Assembly: GCF_000515415.1 (NCBI RefSeq)
Contig: NZ_KI911783.1
Location: forward strand, 6,435,831 to 6,499,830
Reading direction: 5' to 3'
DNA from: Bradyrhizobium sp. WSM1417
GTDB lineage: Bacteria; Pseudomonadota; Alphaproteobacteria; Rhizobiales; Xanthobacteraceae
DNA length: 64,000 bases
A program made the translations under genes and the position numbers. Of the stretch, positions 49,424 to 57,541 are shown one piece after another. The notes beneath the pieces are model-generated. The model searched no databases. It saw nothing but the letters and a program-made list of their open reading frames with translations, and had not been told where the DNA came from. Position 1 is the first letter of the stretch; every line of letters begins with the position of its first letter.

Positions 49424-51187
49424 CTAGAGGCCGAGGTCGCGCTTGCGACCAAAGCCCAATTCGATACCGCCGCCGTCCTTCACCACGCCGGTGACGTGTT
49501 GGCCGAGCCTCTTCTCGAGCTCGTGCGACCAAGGCACGAGTTGGAAACCCAGCCCGTTATCGATCATGGCGAAGCGCCCCGAGGAGAGCGTCAGGCGCTG
49601 GCGGTACGTACCTGCCACATGCTCCCCGGAGGCCGCCTTCACGTAAGGCAGGCCGGTGTCGGCCGAGACTCTTGCGGCCACCTCGTCCAGTTCACATCGG
49701 CGCAACGTGTCCAGAAGGCCGCGCTGCAAGATGATGCGTTGGCCCTGCCGCCGCGCCAGACCTTCCTGAACCAGATGCTCGGCACGGGCTTCCATGGCGT
49801 TGCGGGTCTCGCGGCCGAATCCGCCCGTGGCGAGCGGCATGGGATCGCGTTCGACCAGCCTGTGGTCGAGCCAGGTCGCTCCTTTAGCCGTGACCTGCCC
49901 ACCGAGATCGAGATCGGAACGGGTTGCCAGCACAATGGTCGGCCGCGGATCGCCGGCCTGACCGAAGCGTCGCACTTCGACGATGCCGCCGACCGGCGGA
50001 GCATGTTCGAAAGCTTCGATGCCACGGAAGCGCACGTGGTGCGCGCGTCCGTCTGTTCCGTCGATCAGGGCATAGGCCTCGCCCGTCAGTTCGTCATGCA
50101 ATCCACGGTCGACCAGCCGTCCGATGACTTGGGACGTCGGCTGTCCGCCCTCGATGACAAAGTCGGCAACGCCGCGCGCTTCCCCACGCTCGGTAAAGGC
50201 GCGATGCATCGTCTTGATGATGTCGCCGCGCATCCCGAGGTCACGCAGGCTACGCTCGGCCTCGAGCCCGACCATCCATTCCCCCGGTGCGCTGGATGCG
50301 GCAAGGCCCATCTTCTCCAGATGTTGAAGGCGGCCGACCATCAGGCGCCGAATCTCGGGATCGGACTTGCCGGGATTCTTGGGGCGAAGATCGATAGTGC
50401 CAGTCTCATCCGCCGCCAGCCGGATCTCGCGATCGAGCCGCGTCCATCGTTCCACTGTTACTTCGCGTTCCAGGGAATTGCGGATCTCGTGATCGGGCTT
50501 TGGACCGAGTTCGATCGCAATCAGTTCCTCGGCGCGTGAGCGCAGGCCTTGGCCGATGTAGTCGCGGGAGATCACGAGATCGGCCCCTTCCTGATCCACC
50601 CCCCGAACGAGCAGGTGGACGTGAGGGTTGTCAGTATTCCAATGGTCGACAGCCACCCAATCGAGCCGCGTCCCGAGATCGGTCTCCATCTGCCTGGCGA
50701 GATCGCGGGTGAACGCCTTCAGGTCGGTCATGTCGCCGGCATGCTCTGGCGAGACGATGAACCGGAAATGGTGCCGGTCGTCCTTGCACCGGTCAGCAAA
50801 GGCCGCGCTATCGGCACGGTCGCAGCCCTCATCGAACATCTCGGCTCTCTCGCCGCTTCGGGTCACGCCGTCGCGCTTCAGATATGACAGGTGGGCGGTC
50901 AGCGGGGCTGAACGGAAGGCTCGCCCTTTGTGACGAACCACGCGCGCCTTCACCACAACGCGCCGCGTCGGGCTGAACAATCTGGCGCGGCTAAAGGCGA
51001 GGCGTCCGCGGCCAAACGTGGAGCGCCCATAGGCCGCCGAACGCCTGCCCGCCGCGGTCTGACCCGAGGTGTGTCCCGCTTTCTTCGCCGCCCGCAGCAC
51101 CTGACTGATGAAGCTCTTTTGCTTTGGCGCGCGTGTACTGCGGATGCGCCCGGGCCGAACACGCAGATCGCTGTCGCCTGCGGTCAT
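49424..51187 (-). CDS. DUF3363/VirD2-like relaxase
   Basis: This 587-residue mobilisation nuclease should nick the transfer origin and pilot the strand. The metal-binding triad is in DHWNTDNPHVHLL (H182, H189, H191), preceded by RHHFRFIVSPEHA (~138-150). The C-terminal half is the DUF3363 region of alphaproteobacterial relaxases (GATWLDHRLVERDPMPLATG). GGAGG lies eight bases before the ATG. The catalytic Tyr probably lies in the N-terminal ~105 residues (HLSYLKRDGV, Y102), which is inference. The gene is 28 bases upstream of traG. Confidence 0.9.
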   Translation of the reverse strand: MTAGDSDLRVRPGRIRSTRAPKQKSFISQVLRAAKKAGHTSGQTAAGRRSAAYGRSTFGRGRLAFSRARLFSPTRRVVVKARVVRHKGRAFRSAPLTAHLSYLKRDGVTRSGERAEMFDEGCDRADSAAFADRCKDDRHHFRFIVSPEHAGDMTDLKAFTRDLARQMETDLGTRLDWVAVDHWNTDNPHVHLLVRGVDQEGADLVISRDYIGQGLRSRAEELIAIELGPKPDHEIRNSLEREVTVERWTRLDREIRLAADETGTIDLRPKNPGKSDPEIRRLMVGRLQHLEKMGLAASSAPGEWMVGLEAERSLRDLGMRGDIIKTMHRAFTERGEARGVADFVIEGGQPTSQVIGRLVDRGLHDELTGEAYALIDGTDGRAHHVRFRGIEAFEHAPPVGGIVEVRRFGQAGDPRPTIVLATRSDLDLGGQVTAKGATWLDHRLVERDPMPLATGGFGRETRNAMEARAEHLVQEGLARRQGQRIILQRGLLDTLRRCELDEVAARVSADTGLPYVKAASGEHVAGTYRQRLTLSSGRFAMIDNGLGFQLVPWSHELEKRLGQHVTGVVKDGGGIELGFGRKRDLGL

Positions 51188-51437
51188 GCCCGGGCCTCCA
51201 AGCGAGCGAAAGCGCCTACAGTGCCGAACTTGTCCTTAATTGTATTGTTCAAAATGCAAAGCGCGGCACGCGCGCCGACCGACCGGCACGCCGGAACGCA
51301 AGCCATGCCAATGGCTTTCGGTTCGACCGGCGAGCCCCTTTTATCTCGCCGTCCTGCTGTCGTGTTTGTCCACCGCTCTCCCCATTCCGCCCATTCTTCT
51401 CCAGAGCACGCCAACGCATGCGAGCTTGCGCGTTCCA
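51188..51437. promoter_or_regulatory. candidate oriT region
   Basis: This 250-base gene-free gap between the transglycosylase stop and the relaxase start is where a transfer origin would be expected. It contains GC-rich inverted segments around 51270-51300 (cggcacgcgcgccgacc, ccggcacgccgg) next to an AT-rich patch (tccttaattgtattgttc). The nic site cannot be pointed to. Confidence 0.3.
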
Positions 51438-52325
51438 TCATTGCGCGCCTCCCGCATCAGATCTCGCGACAAACAACCCTGTTGCTTGTGGCACAATGGC
51501 CGAGACGTCGTGCACGGAGGCAATCGTCGGAGCCCGTTTCGGTGGACGCCTGGCAGCGCTCTTTGGGCCTTCAGGCCGCACAACGAAGAGCGCTCCCGCG
51601 GATGACCGCAGACGAGCGACTGCGCTGGAAGTAGTAAGGTCGCTGCCGATGACTGGCGCGAGCTTCAGCAAATAGGCTTCGGTCTCTGCTGGCAATGGGC
51701 GGCCGGCAAGACGCTCATCGTAACGAGCAGGCCCCGCGTTGTAGGCTGCAAGCAAGCCCGGCGCACCGTAACGGTCGCGCAGTTCGCGCAGGTACGCCGT
51801 ACCTGCAAGTATGTTGTCATGAGGATCATAGGGGTCGTTGCCGAGGTCGTACCGCAGACGCAGCTCCGCCCAGGTTTCCGGCACGATCTGCATCAACCCC
51901 ATGGCGCCCCTGGGTGACTTGGCGCGCACCTCTCCGGCGCTTTCGACGTCTATGACTGCCAGTATCCAGCGCACCGGGATGCCGAAACGACGCGAGGCGG
52001 CCTCAACGAAATCCGCAAATGAATTGCCAGTTCGGTAACTCGCTGTAGGGTCTGCCGGTCGCGTCTCGGCGAGAGCAGCAGCGTTAGTCTCGGTTAGTGC
52101 CACGAACAGCAGTACGGCAGCGCACAGGCTCATCTCGGACAAATGCAAGCGTGCCGGCGCGCTCGCGCCTGTCCCGCGAAAAGCAGCTTCGCGCCGGCCT
52201 TTCGGTCGCCCTGGACCGCCTCTGCGCGCGTCGGCCTTGCAAGCTTTGGCCGGGACGGAGGAATGGTCCTGCACTTGATCGAACAGAGGAATGGAAGGAC
52301 GGAAACGTAGAATACGCACGATCAC
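51438..52325 (-). CDS. conjugation-associated lytic transglycosylase
   Basis: This ~295-residue SLT-domain muramidase opens peptidoglycan for the transfer channel. A hydrophobic export segment (MSLCAAVLLFVALTETNAAA) lies ~65 residues in. The catalytic Glu is in AVIDVESAG, followed by GAMGLMQIVPETW and AYNAGPARYDE. I chose GTG at 52325, which overlaps the traF stop (GTGA), over a GTG five codons earlier. The upstream 65 residues are unusual before a signal peptide, so the mature start may be the internal ATG. Confidence 0.85.
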   Translation of the reverse strand: MIVRILRFRPSIPLFDQVQDHSSVPAKACKADARRGGPGRPKGRREAAFRGTGASAPARLHLSEMSLCAAVLLFVALTETNAAALAETRPADPTASYRTGNSFADFVEAASRRFGIPVRWILAVIDVESAGEVRAKSPRGAMGLMQIVPETWAELRLRYDLGNDPYDPHDNILAGTAYLRELRDRYGAPGLLAAYNAGPARYDERLAGRPLPAETEAYLLKLAPVIGSDLTTSSAVARLRSSAGALFVVRPEGPKSAARRPPKRAPTIASVHDVSAIVPQATGLFVARSDAGGAQ

Positions 52326-52825
52326 TCCTCCCACGTCCACACCGGGAGGGCACGGCCGATCACGGCCGATGCCGGAAGAACTCCAAAATATCGGCCGTCA
52401 AGCGAGTCGTCTGACTGCCAGTTCATGAGGAACAGCTCACCGTCGCCAACCACGCGACAACCCTGCCATTTCGGCAGCGGCCGGCCACGACCATCGCGCT
52501 CTCGCGCCTCGCCCATCACAATGTCATCGACCGAAATCGTGAGCCCGCTTCGGCAGACCGTCTGCCCGGGCAGCGCTAAGACCCGCTTGAGCATGGGGAT
52601 GCCGACCGGCAGATAGCCGTTCAAGTCCAGAAAGGTCGCAAGCAGTTCCGGCGGCTGAACGGCGACCAGCTCAGTGACCTGGAACCGTTTTGCCGGTCGC
52701 AGCCGATAGAGACCGATTGGTACGCTCGCTGATGCATTCCAAATGTAGAGTGGAAGCGGCTCCAGGACGGTTGTCGCGACAAGCGCAGCAGCGGCTCCGA
52801 ATGTTGCAGTCAGCGTCTTCCTCAT
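52322..52825 (-). CDS. traF: S26-family conjugal peptidase TraF
   Basis: This 167-residue TraF-type signal peptidase matures the conjugative pilin. The N-terminal membrane helix is followed by the catalytic Ser in SASVPIGLYR (S35) and the general-base Lys in MLKRVLALPG (K79). GDGELFLMNWQSDDSLDGRY is the C-terminal conserved box. It overlaps DUF2840 upstream (ATGA) and the transglycosylase downstream, so these are one operon. Confidence 0.9.
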   Translation of the reverse strand: MRKTLTATFGAAAALVATTVLEPLPLYIWNASASVPIGLYRLRPAKRFQVTELVAVQPPELLATFLDLNGYLPVGIPMLKRVLALPGQTVCRSGLTISVDDIVMGEARERDGRGRPLPKWQGCRVVGDGELFLMNWQSDDSLDGRYFGVLPASAVIGRALPVWTWEE

Positions 52826-53286
52826 CGCATCACCTTCTGACGATGACGCCAGGCTTGGTGGCGTGCCTTCGTGTAAGGGCGGGGGTTTTCGTTGACGGAC
52901 AGGCGATTATGAACGTGATGCCAATGATCAGGCGCGACGGCGGCAGGATCGATGCCGAGTGCCTCAACGGCATCGATCATCTGCAGCACGCGCTCGACCT
53001 TCGGCCAGCCGGACAGACGTAGCAAAATCTCTCCGCCGGGTGTCACATAAGGGACGGTAGAGCAGCGCTGTGCCGGTGCAACCGCGCGCAAGATGTCGAT
53101 CCGCGAAATGATCGTGCCAAAATCGTTGGAAGTCCAACGGACGAAGGCAAAGATGCTGCCGGGCGCAAATGACAGGACACGCCGGTGACGATCAAGCTTC
53201 CGTTCCTTGACGATGCGGCCGAACCGAATGCGGTTTTCGATGCGCTTCTCGAGCCACAACACTTCCACTTCCGTGAGATCGCTCAT
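52822..53286 (-). CDS. DUF2840 protein
   Basis: This 154-residue protein of the DUF2840 family is found in the same place (before traF) in alphaproteobacterial conjugative elements. It is basic, starts MSDLTEVEVLWLEKRIENRI and has a strand-rich middle (VLSFAPGSIFAFVRWTSNDF). The function is unknown, perhaps in transfer-DNA processing. The ATG chosen gives the usual start; its stop overlaps traF by four bases. The parA gene that normally precedes it is missing. Confidence 0.82.
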   Translation of the reverse strand: MSDLTEVEVLWLEKRIENRIRFGRIVKERKLDRHRRVLSFAPGSIFAFVRWTSNDFGTIISRIDILRAVAPAQRCSTVPYVTPGGEILLRLSGWPKVERVLQMIDAVEALGIDPAAVAPDHWHHVHNRLSVNENPRPYTKARHQAWRHRQKVMR

Positions 53287-53507
53287 GCGGCGGCTCCCTG
53301 ACGCTGGAGCTGGTAGCCGTGAGCTTGAGGCTCGGTGGAGAGTGTGCGTGGCCTGCAAAGGCAGGCTGAACTGTCGGACTGCCGTTGCCGAGCGCCGCCA
53401 ACGTGGCTTTCGGCCTGCTCCGTTAGAAGAAATCCGAAGGATTTCTGGTTAGTGAAGTTAGACCAGCGGGAAGGCGCGGAAAAACAAGCTCTTAAGCTCG
53501 ATTTCGG

Positions 53508-53567
53508 TCCCCGATAGCACCAGGATCGTGTCCCCGATAGCACGAGGGTTGCGGTCCTCGATAGCAC
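53508..53567. repeat. three iteron-like direct repeats
   Basis: The unit tcc(c/t)cgatagcac occurs at 53508-53520, 53531-53543 and 53555-53567 (spacing 23 and 24 bp, i.e. about two helical turns). In gene sense it reads GTGCTATCGGGGA. They begin nine bases beyond the repA stop. Spacing and position fit RepA-binding iterons of a replication origin. Confidence 0.7.
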
Positions 53568-53575
53568 GAGCTGAT

Positions 53576-54457
53576 TCACAGGTTGTCCTCCGAATTTGGA
53601 ATGAGACCGCGGCGGCGCAAGCGTGCCGTTAAGGGATCAACAGGCGTAGGTGCGAAGTTCAGTCGCTCCGTACCTTTCGGATCGCGCGTGAGCGCGAGCT
53701 GATAGCCGCGCAATGTCTGGCGCTGGACGATCTGGCGGACGTCGTAAGCAAAGAGCTTGAGCGGCGAGATGATGCGGGACTTGGCATAGAGGTGCACAAG
53801 ATCAAAGCTCCAGCCGCCATCTTGGCGTCCACCGTGCTTGCGCACGAGCCGGTAAAGCCACCGCTCAAGCCCGCCCGTGAGATCGAAATAGGCGCGGTCG
53901 ATTGTCAGAACGAGTGCGTCATCGATGACGCCGGCATAGAACCAATTCGGCAGGATCAGCTCGAGCCCAAATGGACGACCCTTTGCATCGGACGTCTCCT
54001 TCCACTCGTTGATCCAGGAGAAGCGATGCCGCCGGCGCTCTGCCGGCTGGCGGATCGAGGTCATCACGGTCGTTGACTGATGTCTGTCGAGACCTGCCTT
54101 CAGCCGGTCATAGTCGCTTGCGCTGGTGCCGCGGCCTACAAACGTCAGAATTTCGTAAGCCGTTGCAGCCATCAGGCACGACGGCTTTAATCCGGCGTTA
54201 CGAGCTTCAACGATCTGGGAAGCGGCCGAGATCAGAACGTCCGCATCCCAAATGGTCGCCATGCCCTGTTCCGGCACCGCTTGGACACGAATTGCGATCG
54301 CGCAGGCACGGAAGTCGATCGGTGCAATCCGCTTCGTTTTTGCAAGCGAGAAGAACGGATAAGCCATCAGATCCTGCGCATCGCGCGGCGCGAGATCCCC
54401 TGGGAGCGCCCGAAAGAGCTTAAGGTGGTCACGCTCGGAATGTTGTTTGCGCCGCAT
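53576..54457 (-). CDS. repA: replication initiator protein RepA
   Basis: This 293-residue protein of the RepA/RPA replication-initiator family (PF10134-like) is common in rhizobial plasmids and ICEs. It starts MRRKQHSERDHLKLFRALPG and contains PIDFRACAIAIRV, LTFVGRGTSASDYDRL and the winged-helix-like block RAYFDLTGGLERWLYRLVRK. The ATG selected is the usual one; the frame is open 43 codons further. It probably binds the downstream iterons and allows plasmid-like replication of the excised element. Confidence 0.88.
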   Translation of the reverse strand: MRRKQHSERDHLKLFRALPGDLAPRDAQDLMAYPFFSLAKTKRIAPIDFRACAIAIRVQAVPEQGMATIWDADVLISAASQIVEARNAGLKPSCLMAATAYEILTFVGRGTSASDYDRLKAGLDRHQSTTVMTSIRQPAERRRHRFSWINEWKETSDAKGRPFGLELILPNWFYAGVIDDALVLTIDRAYFDLTGGLERWLYRLVRKHGGRQDGGWSFDLVHLYAKSRIISPLKLFAYDVRQIVQRQTLRGYQLALTRDPKGTERLNFAPTPVDPLTARLRRRGLIPNSEDNL

Positions 54458-54479
54458 GGTCACTGCCCTCACGCGACGA

Positions 54480-54761
54480 TCAGCGACGTTCCTGGCCCGC
54501 ATACGGGCGTAGCACCGGGTGCTTCTTAGCCGGAAGAACAGTGCCCTTGCCGGGATCCGACGTTGACGTCTTGGCGCCCAGATCAACCCATGCCTTCAGA
54601 TCATCCAGGGCGTAGACAACACGTCCGCCAATCTTCCGATACGTCGGGCCGGTGCCGTACGTCCGGTGCTTCTCAAGCGTGCGTCCCGAGAGACCAAGAT
54701 AACGCGCGGCCTCCGGTGTACGCAGGAAGCGCGGGGGCAGTCCGGTCATCGCATCGGGCAT
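54480..54761 (-). CDS. AlpA-like helix-turn-helix protein
   Basis: This 93-residue MerR/AlpA-type DNA-binding protein has its HTH in PPRFLRTPEAARYLGLSGRT followed by LEKHRTYGTGPTYRKIGGRV. Such proteins act as excisionase or transcription activators in ICEs. The ATG follows TTGGAG at normal spacing. It ends 22 bases before repA and is probably co-transcribed with it. Confidence 0.85.
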   Translation of the reverse strand: MPDAMTGLPPRFLRTPEAARYLGLSGRTLEKHRTYGTGPTYRKIGGRVVYALDDLKAWVDLGAKTSTSDPGKGTVLPAKKHPVLRPYAGQERR

Positions 54762-54892
54762 TTGAGCACTCCAAGGTGACGACGCACCGCGCATGGCGGG
54801 GTCGGCGTATGTGCGGTCATCATGGAGAAGCGCGGTCTCGGAGGGGGATGCCGAATATCGAGGGGTCGATTTTCGGCACCCCAGCAAGGACG

Positions 54893-55667
54893 CTACTCGT
54901 CCCTGCGCCTGGGCCGAAGCAGCTTGCGATATCCGCCGCGCACAAATGCGAGGCCGCTTTGTACAAGGCGACGGGTTCGGCTGCGCAGATCGTGTGTTTT
55001 CCAGCCGCGATCCGATATGCGCGGCTTGCCAAACAGAGCTTCTGCGATGTTGCGATAAGTCGCGCCAGTGAGATACGCCGCGGCCGCGCGAAGGGCTGCG
55101 CACAGTCGTTCACGCCGCTGTTTGGGAACGCGATGAAACGGAGGCCCTGGCGCGCGTCCATTCATCGCGCGCCACAGTCGCGTGGCGGCATGCGCGCGCG
55201 CCTCCAAATCGCCGTCAAACGGCAACTCGGCCACACAGCGAGCGCCTGCGATCAGCGGCTGTTTCGACCAGATGCGATGCTCCACTGAACCGATTTGCAG
55301 CACGGCGTGCCAGCCGTCAGCGGCTCGGCGCACCTGACCAGATGCAAGATCAAGCGGCGCCTGAGGCGTTGGGCTTTGACCAGGCGTTGAAGCGGTTACA
55401 GTGACCGGGACGACGGTCGGGAGAACTTCGGGCGCCCAAAAGATTGTCTGCTCGTGGAACGACCTCTGGGGGTCATGGGCGAAAGCAGAGGCCCCACCTC
55501 CTCCTGAACTCCTCGGTCACCGCGCCATCTGAGTTGTTAACGATGATCGCATCGTAGTCACGTTGGTAATCCACGTTCATACGAAGACCTATCCAGGCGA
55601 TTTCAGTGATCTCGGCGTTCTCTAGGCTCTTAAACGAATCCGGCGACCGCCAGTCGAATTCAGGCAT
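54893..55667 (-). pseudogene. DUF6499/DUF2285 gene broken by a one-base frameshift
   Basis: The 5' frame starts MPEFDWRSPDSFKSLENAEI and ends EEFRRRWGLCFRP-stop at 55473. The continuing part lies in another frame as DPQRSFHEQTIFWAPEVLPT through the DUF2285 domain (HAVLQIGSVEHRIWSKQPLI ... LTGATYRNIAEALFG) to RRRDE at 54893. Removing one base at about 55475 joins RP to DPQRSF smoothly, so a single insertion explains the break. The family is a standard ICE-borne DNA-binding/regulatory protein located next to alpA. The family names are from memory. Confidence 0.65.
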
Positions 55668-55831
55668 TGCTTCCGCCCCATTGCACTTAACGAACAAGGA
55701 TTGCGGCGCAATAATTATGAACGAGGCGGTTGAAGGAAGCCCCTAGTTTGGCACCACGTGGTGCATGAGAATGACCACCGATTAGCGGGAGAAAATCGTT
55801 CTTGCTGCAATCTCCAGCCAGCGATTTTCTT

Positions 55832-56107
55832 CTATTTTGAGCCGGCGCCGCGTAAAAGACGTCCCTGCTCGGTGACCCATTTTGCGCGTGCAAGATGACT
55901 CTGATATGCGGTCCGCGCACGCTCCGGCTCTCGCTCTGGATCGATATGCAGGACGATTCGAGTGACCTCCTGCCAGTCCGCTCCCTGACCCTCCGCCTGC
56001 AAAAGGCGAATGTACGTGACGACATGCTGTTCGTCATAGGCCGTAAGCACCGGGTCATTCGGCGCACAGTCCGCCACACCTGGATCGAGGGAGGGTTTCT
56101 GCATCAT
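55832..56107 (-). CDS. small conserved ICE protein
   Basis: This ~91-residue protein starts MMQKPSLDPGVADCAPNDPV and continues LTAYDEQHVVTYIRLLQAEG, with DWQEVTRIVLHIDPEREPER. Related elements carry this protein beside DUF2285 genes; I recall it annotated as a DUF2285-linked DNA-binding protein. It is acidic in the first half and helical. It is divergent from the Xre gene, with the twin palindromes between them. The function is unknown. Confidence 0.7.
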   Translation of the reverse strand: MMQKPSLDPGVADCAPNDPVLTAYDEQHVVTYIRLLQAEGQGADWQEVTRIVLHIDPEREPERARTAYQSHLARAKWVTEQGRLLRGAGSK

Positions 56108-56260
56108 ACCCGCTTTAAAACTCCCAGAAACTACGCCATGGTTTGGTCGCAATCCAGACCTCCGTTGCCCGTTAGAATCCTGGATGTTCATTCAGCAGAT
56201 CGGCAGCCAAAGGCGGCCGCGCTCATGGCTGACAATGGATAGCACGTTTTGATACGAATA

Positions 56261-56288
56261 GGAACGATCGTTCCTAGAACGATCGTTC
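56261..56288. promoter_or_regulatory. twin palindromic operator
   Basis: Two palindromes stand side by side: ggaacgatcgttcc (56261-56274) and gaacgatcgttc (56277-56288), with centres 14-15 bp apart. They lie 22 bases before the Xre start and between it and the divergent ICE gene. They are the obvious binding sites for the Xre regulator controlling both directions. Confidence 0.8.
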
Positions 56289-56309
56289 CGGCTCAGTTCC
56301 CATATCGCC

Positions 56310-56537
56310 ATGGATCTCAAAGAGATCATGGCTGTGAACCTGCGTCGGAAACGCCACGATCTACAAATGACGCAGGAGGAACTGGCCGAGCGCGCGTGTT
56401 TAAGCGCGCGTTACGTCGGCGCCGTCGAGCGCGGCGATGTATCGGCAAGCGTCACCGTGCTCGGGCAAATTGCTGAAGCTTTGGGGGTCGAACCGGGTGA
56501 CCTGCTCAAAAAGGTTGCGCGGCTTAGCAAATCGTAA
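56310..56537 (+). CDS. Xre-family regulator
   Basis: This 75-residue Cro/C1-type regulator consists of little more than the helix-turn-helix domain (MTQEELAERACLSARYVGAV, ERGDVSASVTVLGQIAEALG). Short versions of this type act as TraR/QseM-like switches in rhizobial ICEs. It is transcribed opposite to the transfer genes and faces DUF736. Autoregulation through the twin palindromes is inferred. Confidence 0.85.
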   Translation: MDLKEIMAVNLRRKRHDLQMTQEELAERACLSARYVGAVERGDVSASVTVLGQIAEALGVEPGDLLKKVARLSKS

Positions 56538-56595
56538 GCTGGCTCAGGTCAGCGCGCCCCGCCCGGCGGACCGGACGGGGCTTGGTGGGGTGCTC

Positions 56596-56916
56596 TTACT
56601 CGCCGTTTTTGCGCGGCCGCGACCAGAGCAAGGTGTAGCCTTCACCGCCTTCGTCATCGAACAGGTTCGCGTAGATCGGCGCGTTGAATGAGGGGTCGTC
56701 GAGCTTGAGCGAGAGGTAGTCGCGGCCTTCCTCCGAGCGCTTCGACCAAGCTGCACCGATCTCCGCCCTGCCCACGTAGATGCGGTGGCTAGGAGCGTTG
56801 TCGTTGGAGCGGTTGGTCTCGGCGACGATACGGACGCCCCTGGCTTGCAGGCTCAGGGTGACGATCTCGCCCTGGAAATCGTTGCCGACCTTCTTGAAGG
56901 AACCGATGTTAGCCAT
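56596..56916 (-). CDS. DUF736 protein
   Basis: This 106-residue DUF736 protein (MANIGSFKKVGNDFQGEIVT, then SFNAPIYANLFDDEGGEGYT, LLWSRPRKNGE) belongs to a family found in nearly all rhizobial conjugative elements; its function is unknown. The coding frame is intact and of normal length. Its leader is not: a group II intron in the opposite orientation begins ten bases upstream of the ATG, splitting the AGGAGAAG ribosome-binding site and leaving GAGAAG. Expression from the native promoter must cross 2.27 kb of antisense intron. Confidence 0.9.
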   Translation of the reverse strand: MANIGSFKKVGNDFQGEIVTLSLQARGVRIVAETNRSNDNAPSHRIYVGRAEIGAAWSKRSEEGRDYLSLKLDDPSFNAPIYANLFDDEGGEGYTLLWSRPRKNGE

Positions 56917-57541
56917 GTCACTTCTCGTGCGCCAAGAGTGACGGGTGGAGTCCGTCACGCGCACTTGTTGCCCCTGCGGGGTGGGAGACCCCGCAGCCCA
57001 CGTGCCGCAAGCACGGGGGTTGAAGCAGACGGGTGAGGTAAGCCGGGTGCCTCCGGCGAGCCATAAATGAGCAGAACCCGTCAAAGTCGGACGACCCGGG
57101 ACTTCCGTCCGAGGCTGGTCCGGCGAGCGTACCTGCTACGGAAAGAGTTATCGAACCGATGTTTGAAGCCTCGTTGCAACATGGAATCCGCCGAACCGGA
57201 AGTGGGCGGATCGGTCGAAGGACCGGAGGAGTGCCGATCTCCGCTGAGTGGACGGGGATCAGGGACGTGCGTGATCGCGCACGTCAGCCAGCGGCCCAGC
57301 TTGCGGTGACCGTTGGCCGGAATCCTCACGGGGTAGAGTCGGTCCCTAAGGCAGGTGAAGGGACGTCAGGTGAACTTGGGAACCTTGCCGTGTTCTCTCG
57401 CGCCGGATGGCGCGAGATGATCGAGGCGACCGATGATTGGCGCGGCAGGGGGCGGAGTCTTCGTATTAGTCGGAGGGCGGGAAAGCCGTCCACATGGCGA
57501 AGGGAGACAGTGGGTGAAGCAAGCCGGCAGGAGGCGGGCCG

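Noticed and set aside
54563..55288. 241-codon plus-strand frame opposite alpA and DUF2285
   Set aside because: Its composition is Arg/Ser/Pro-rich with no start signal; the opposite strand matches known ICE proteins.
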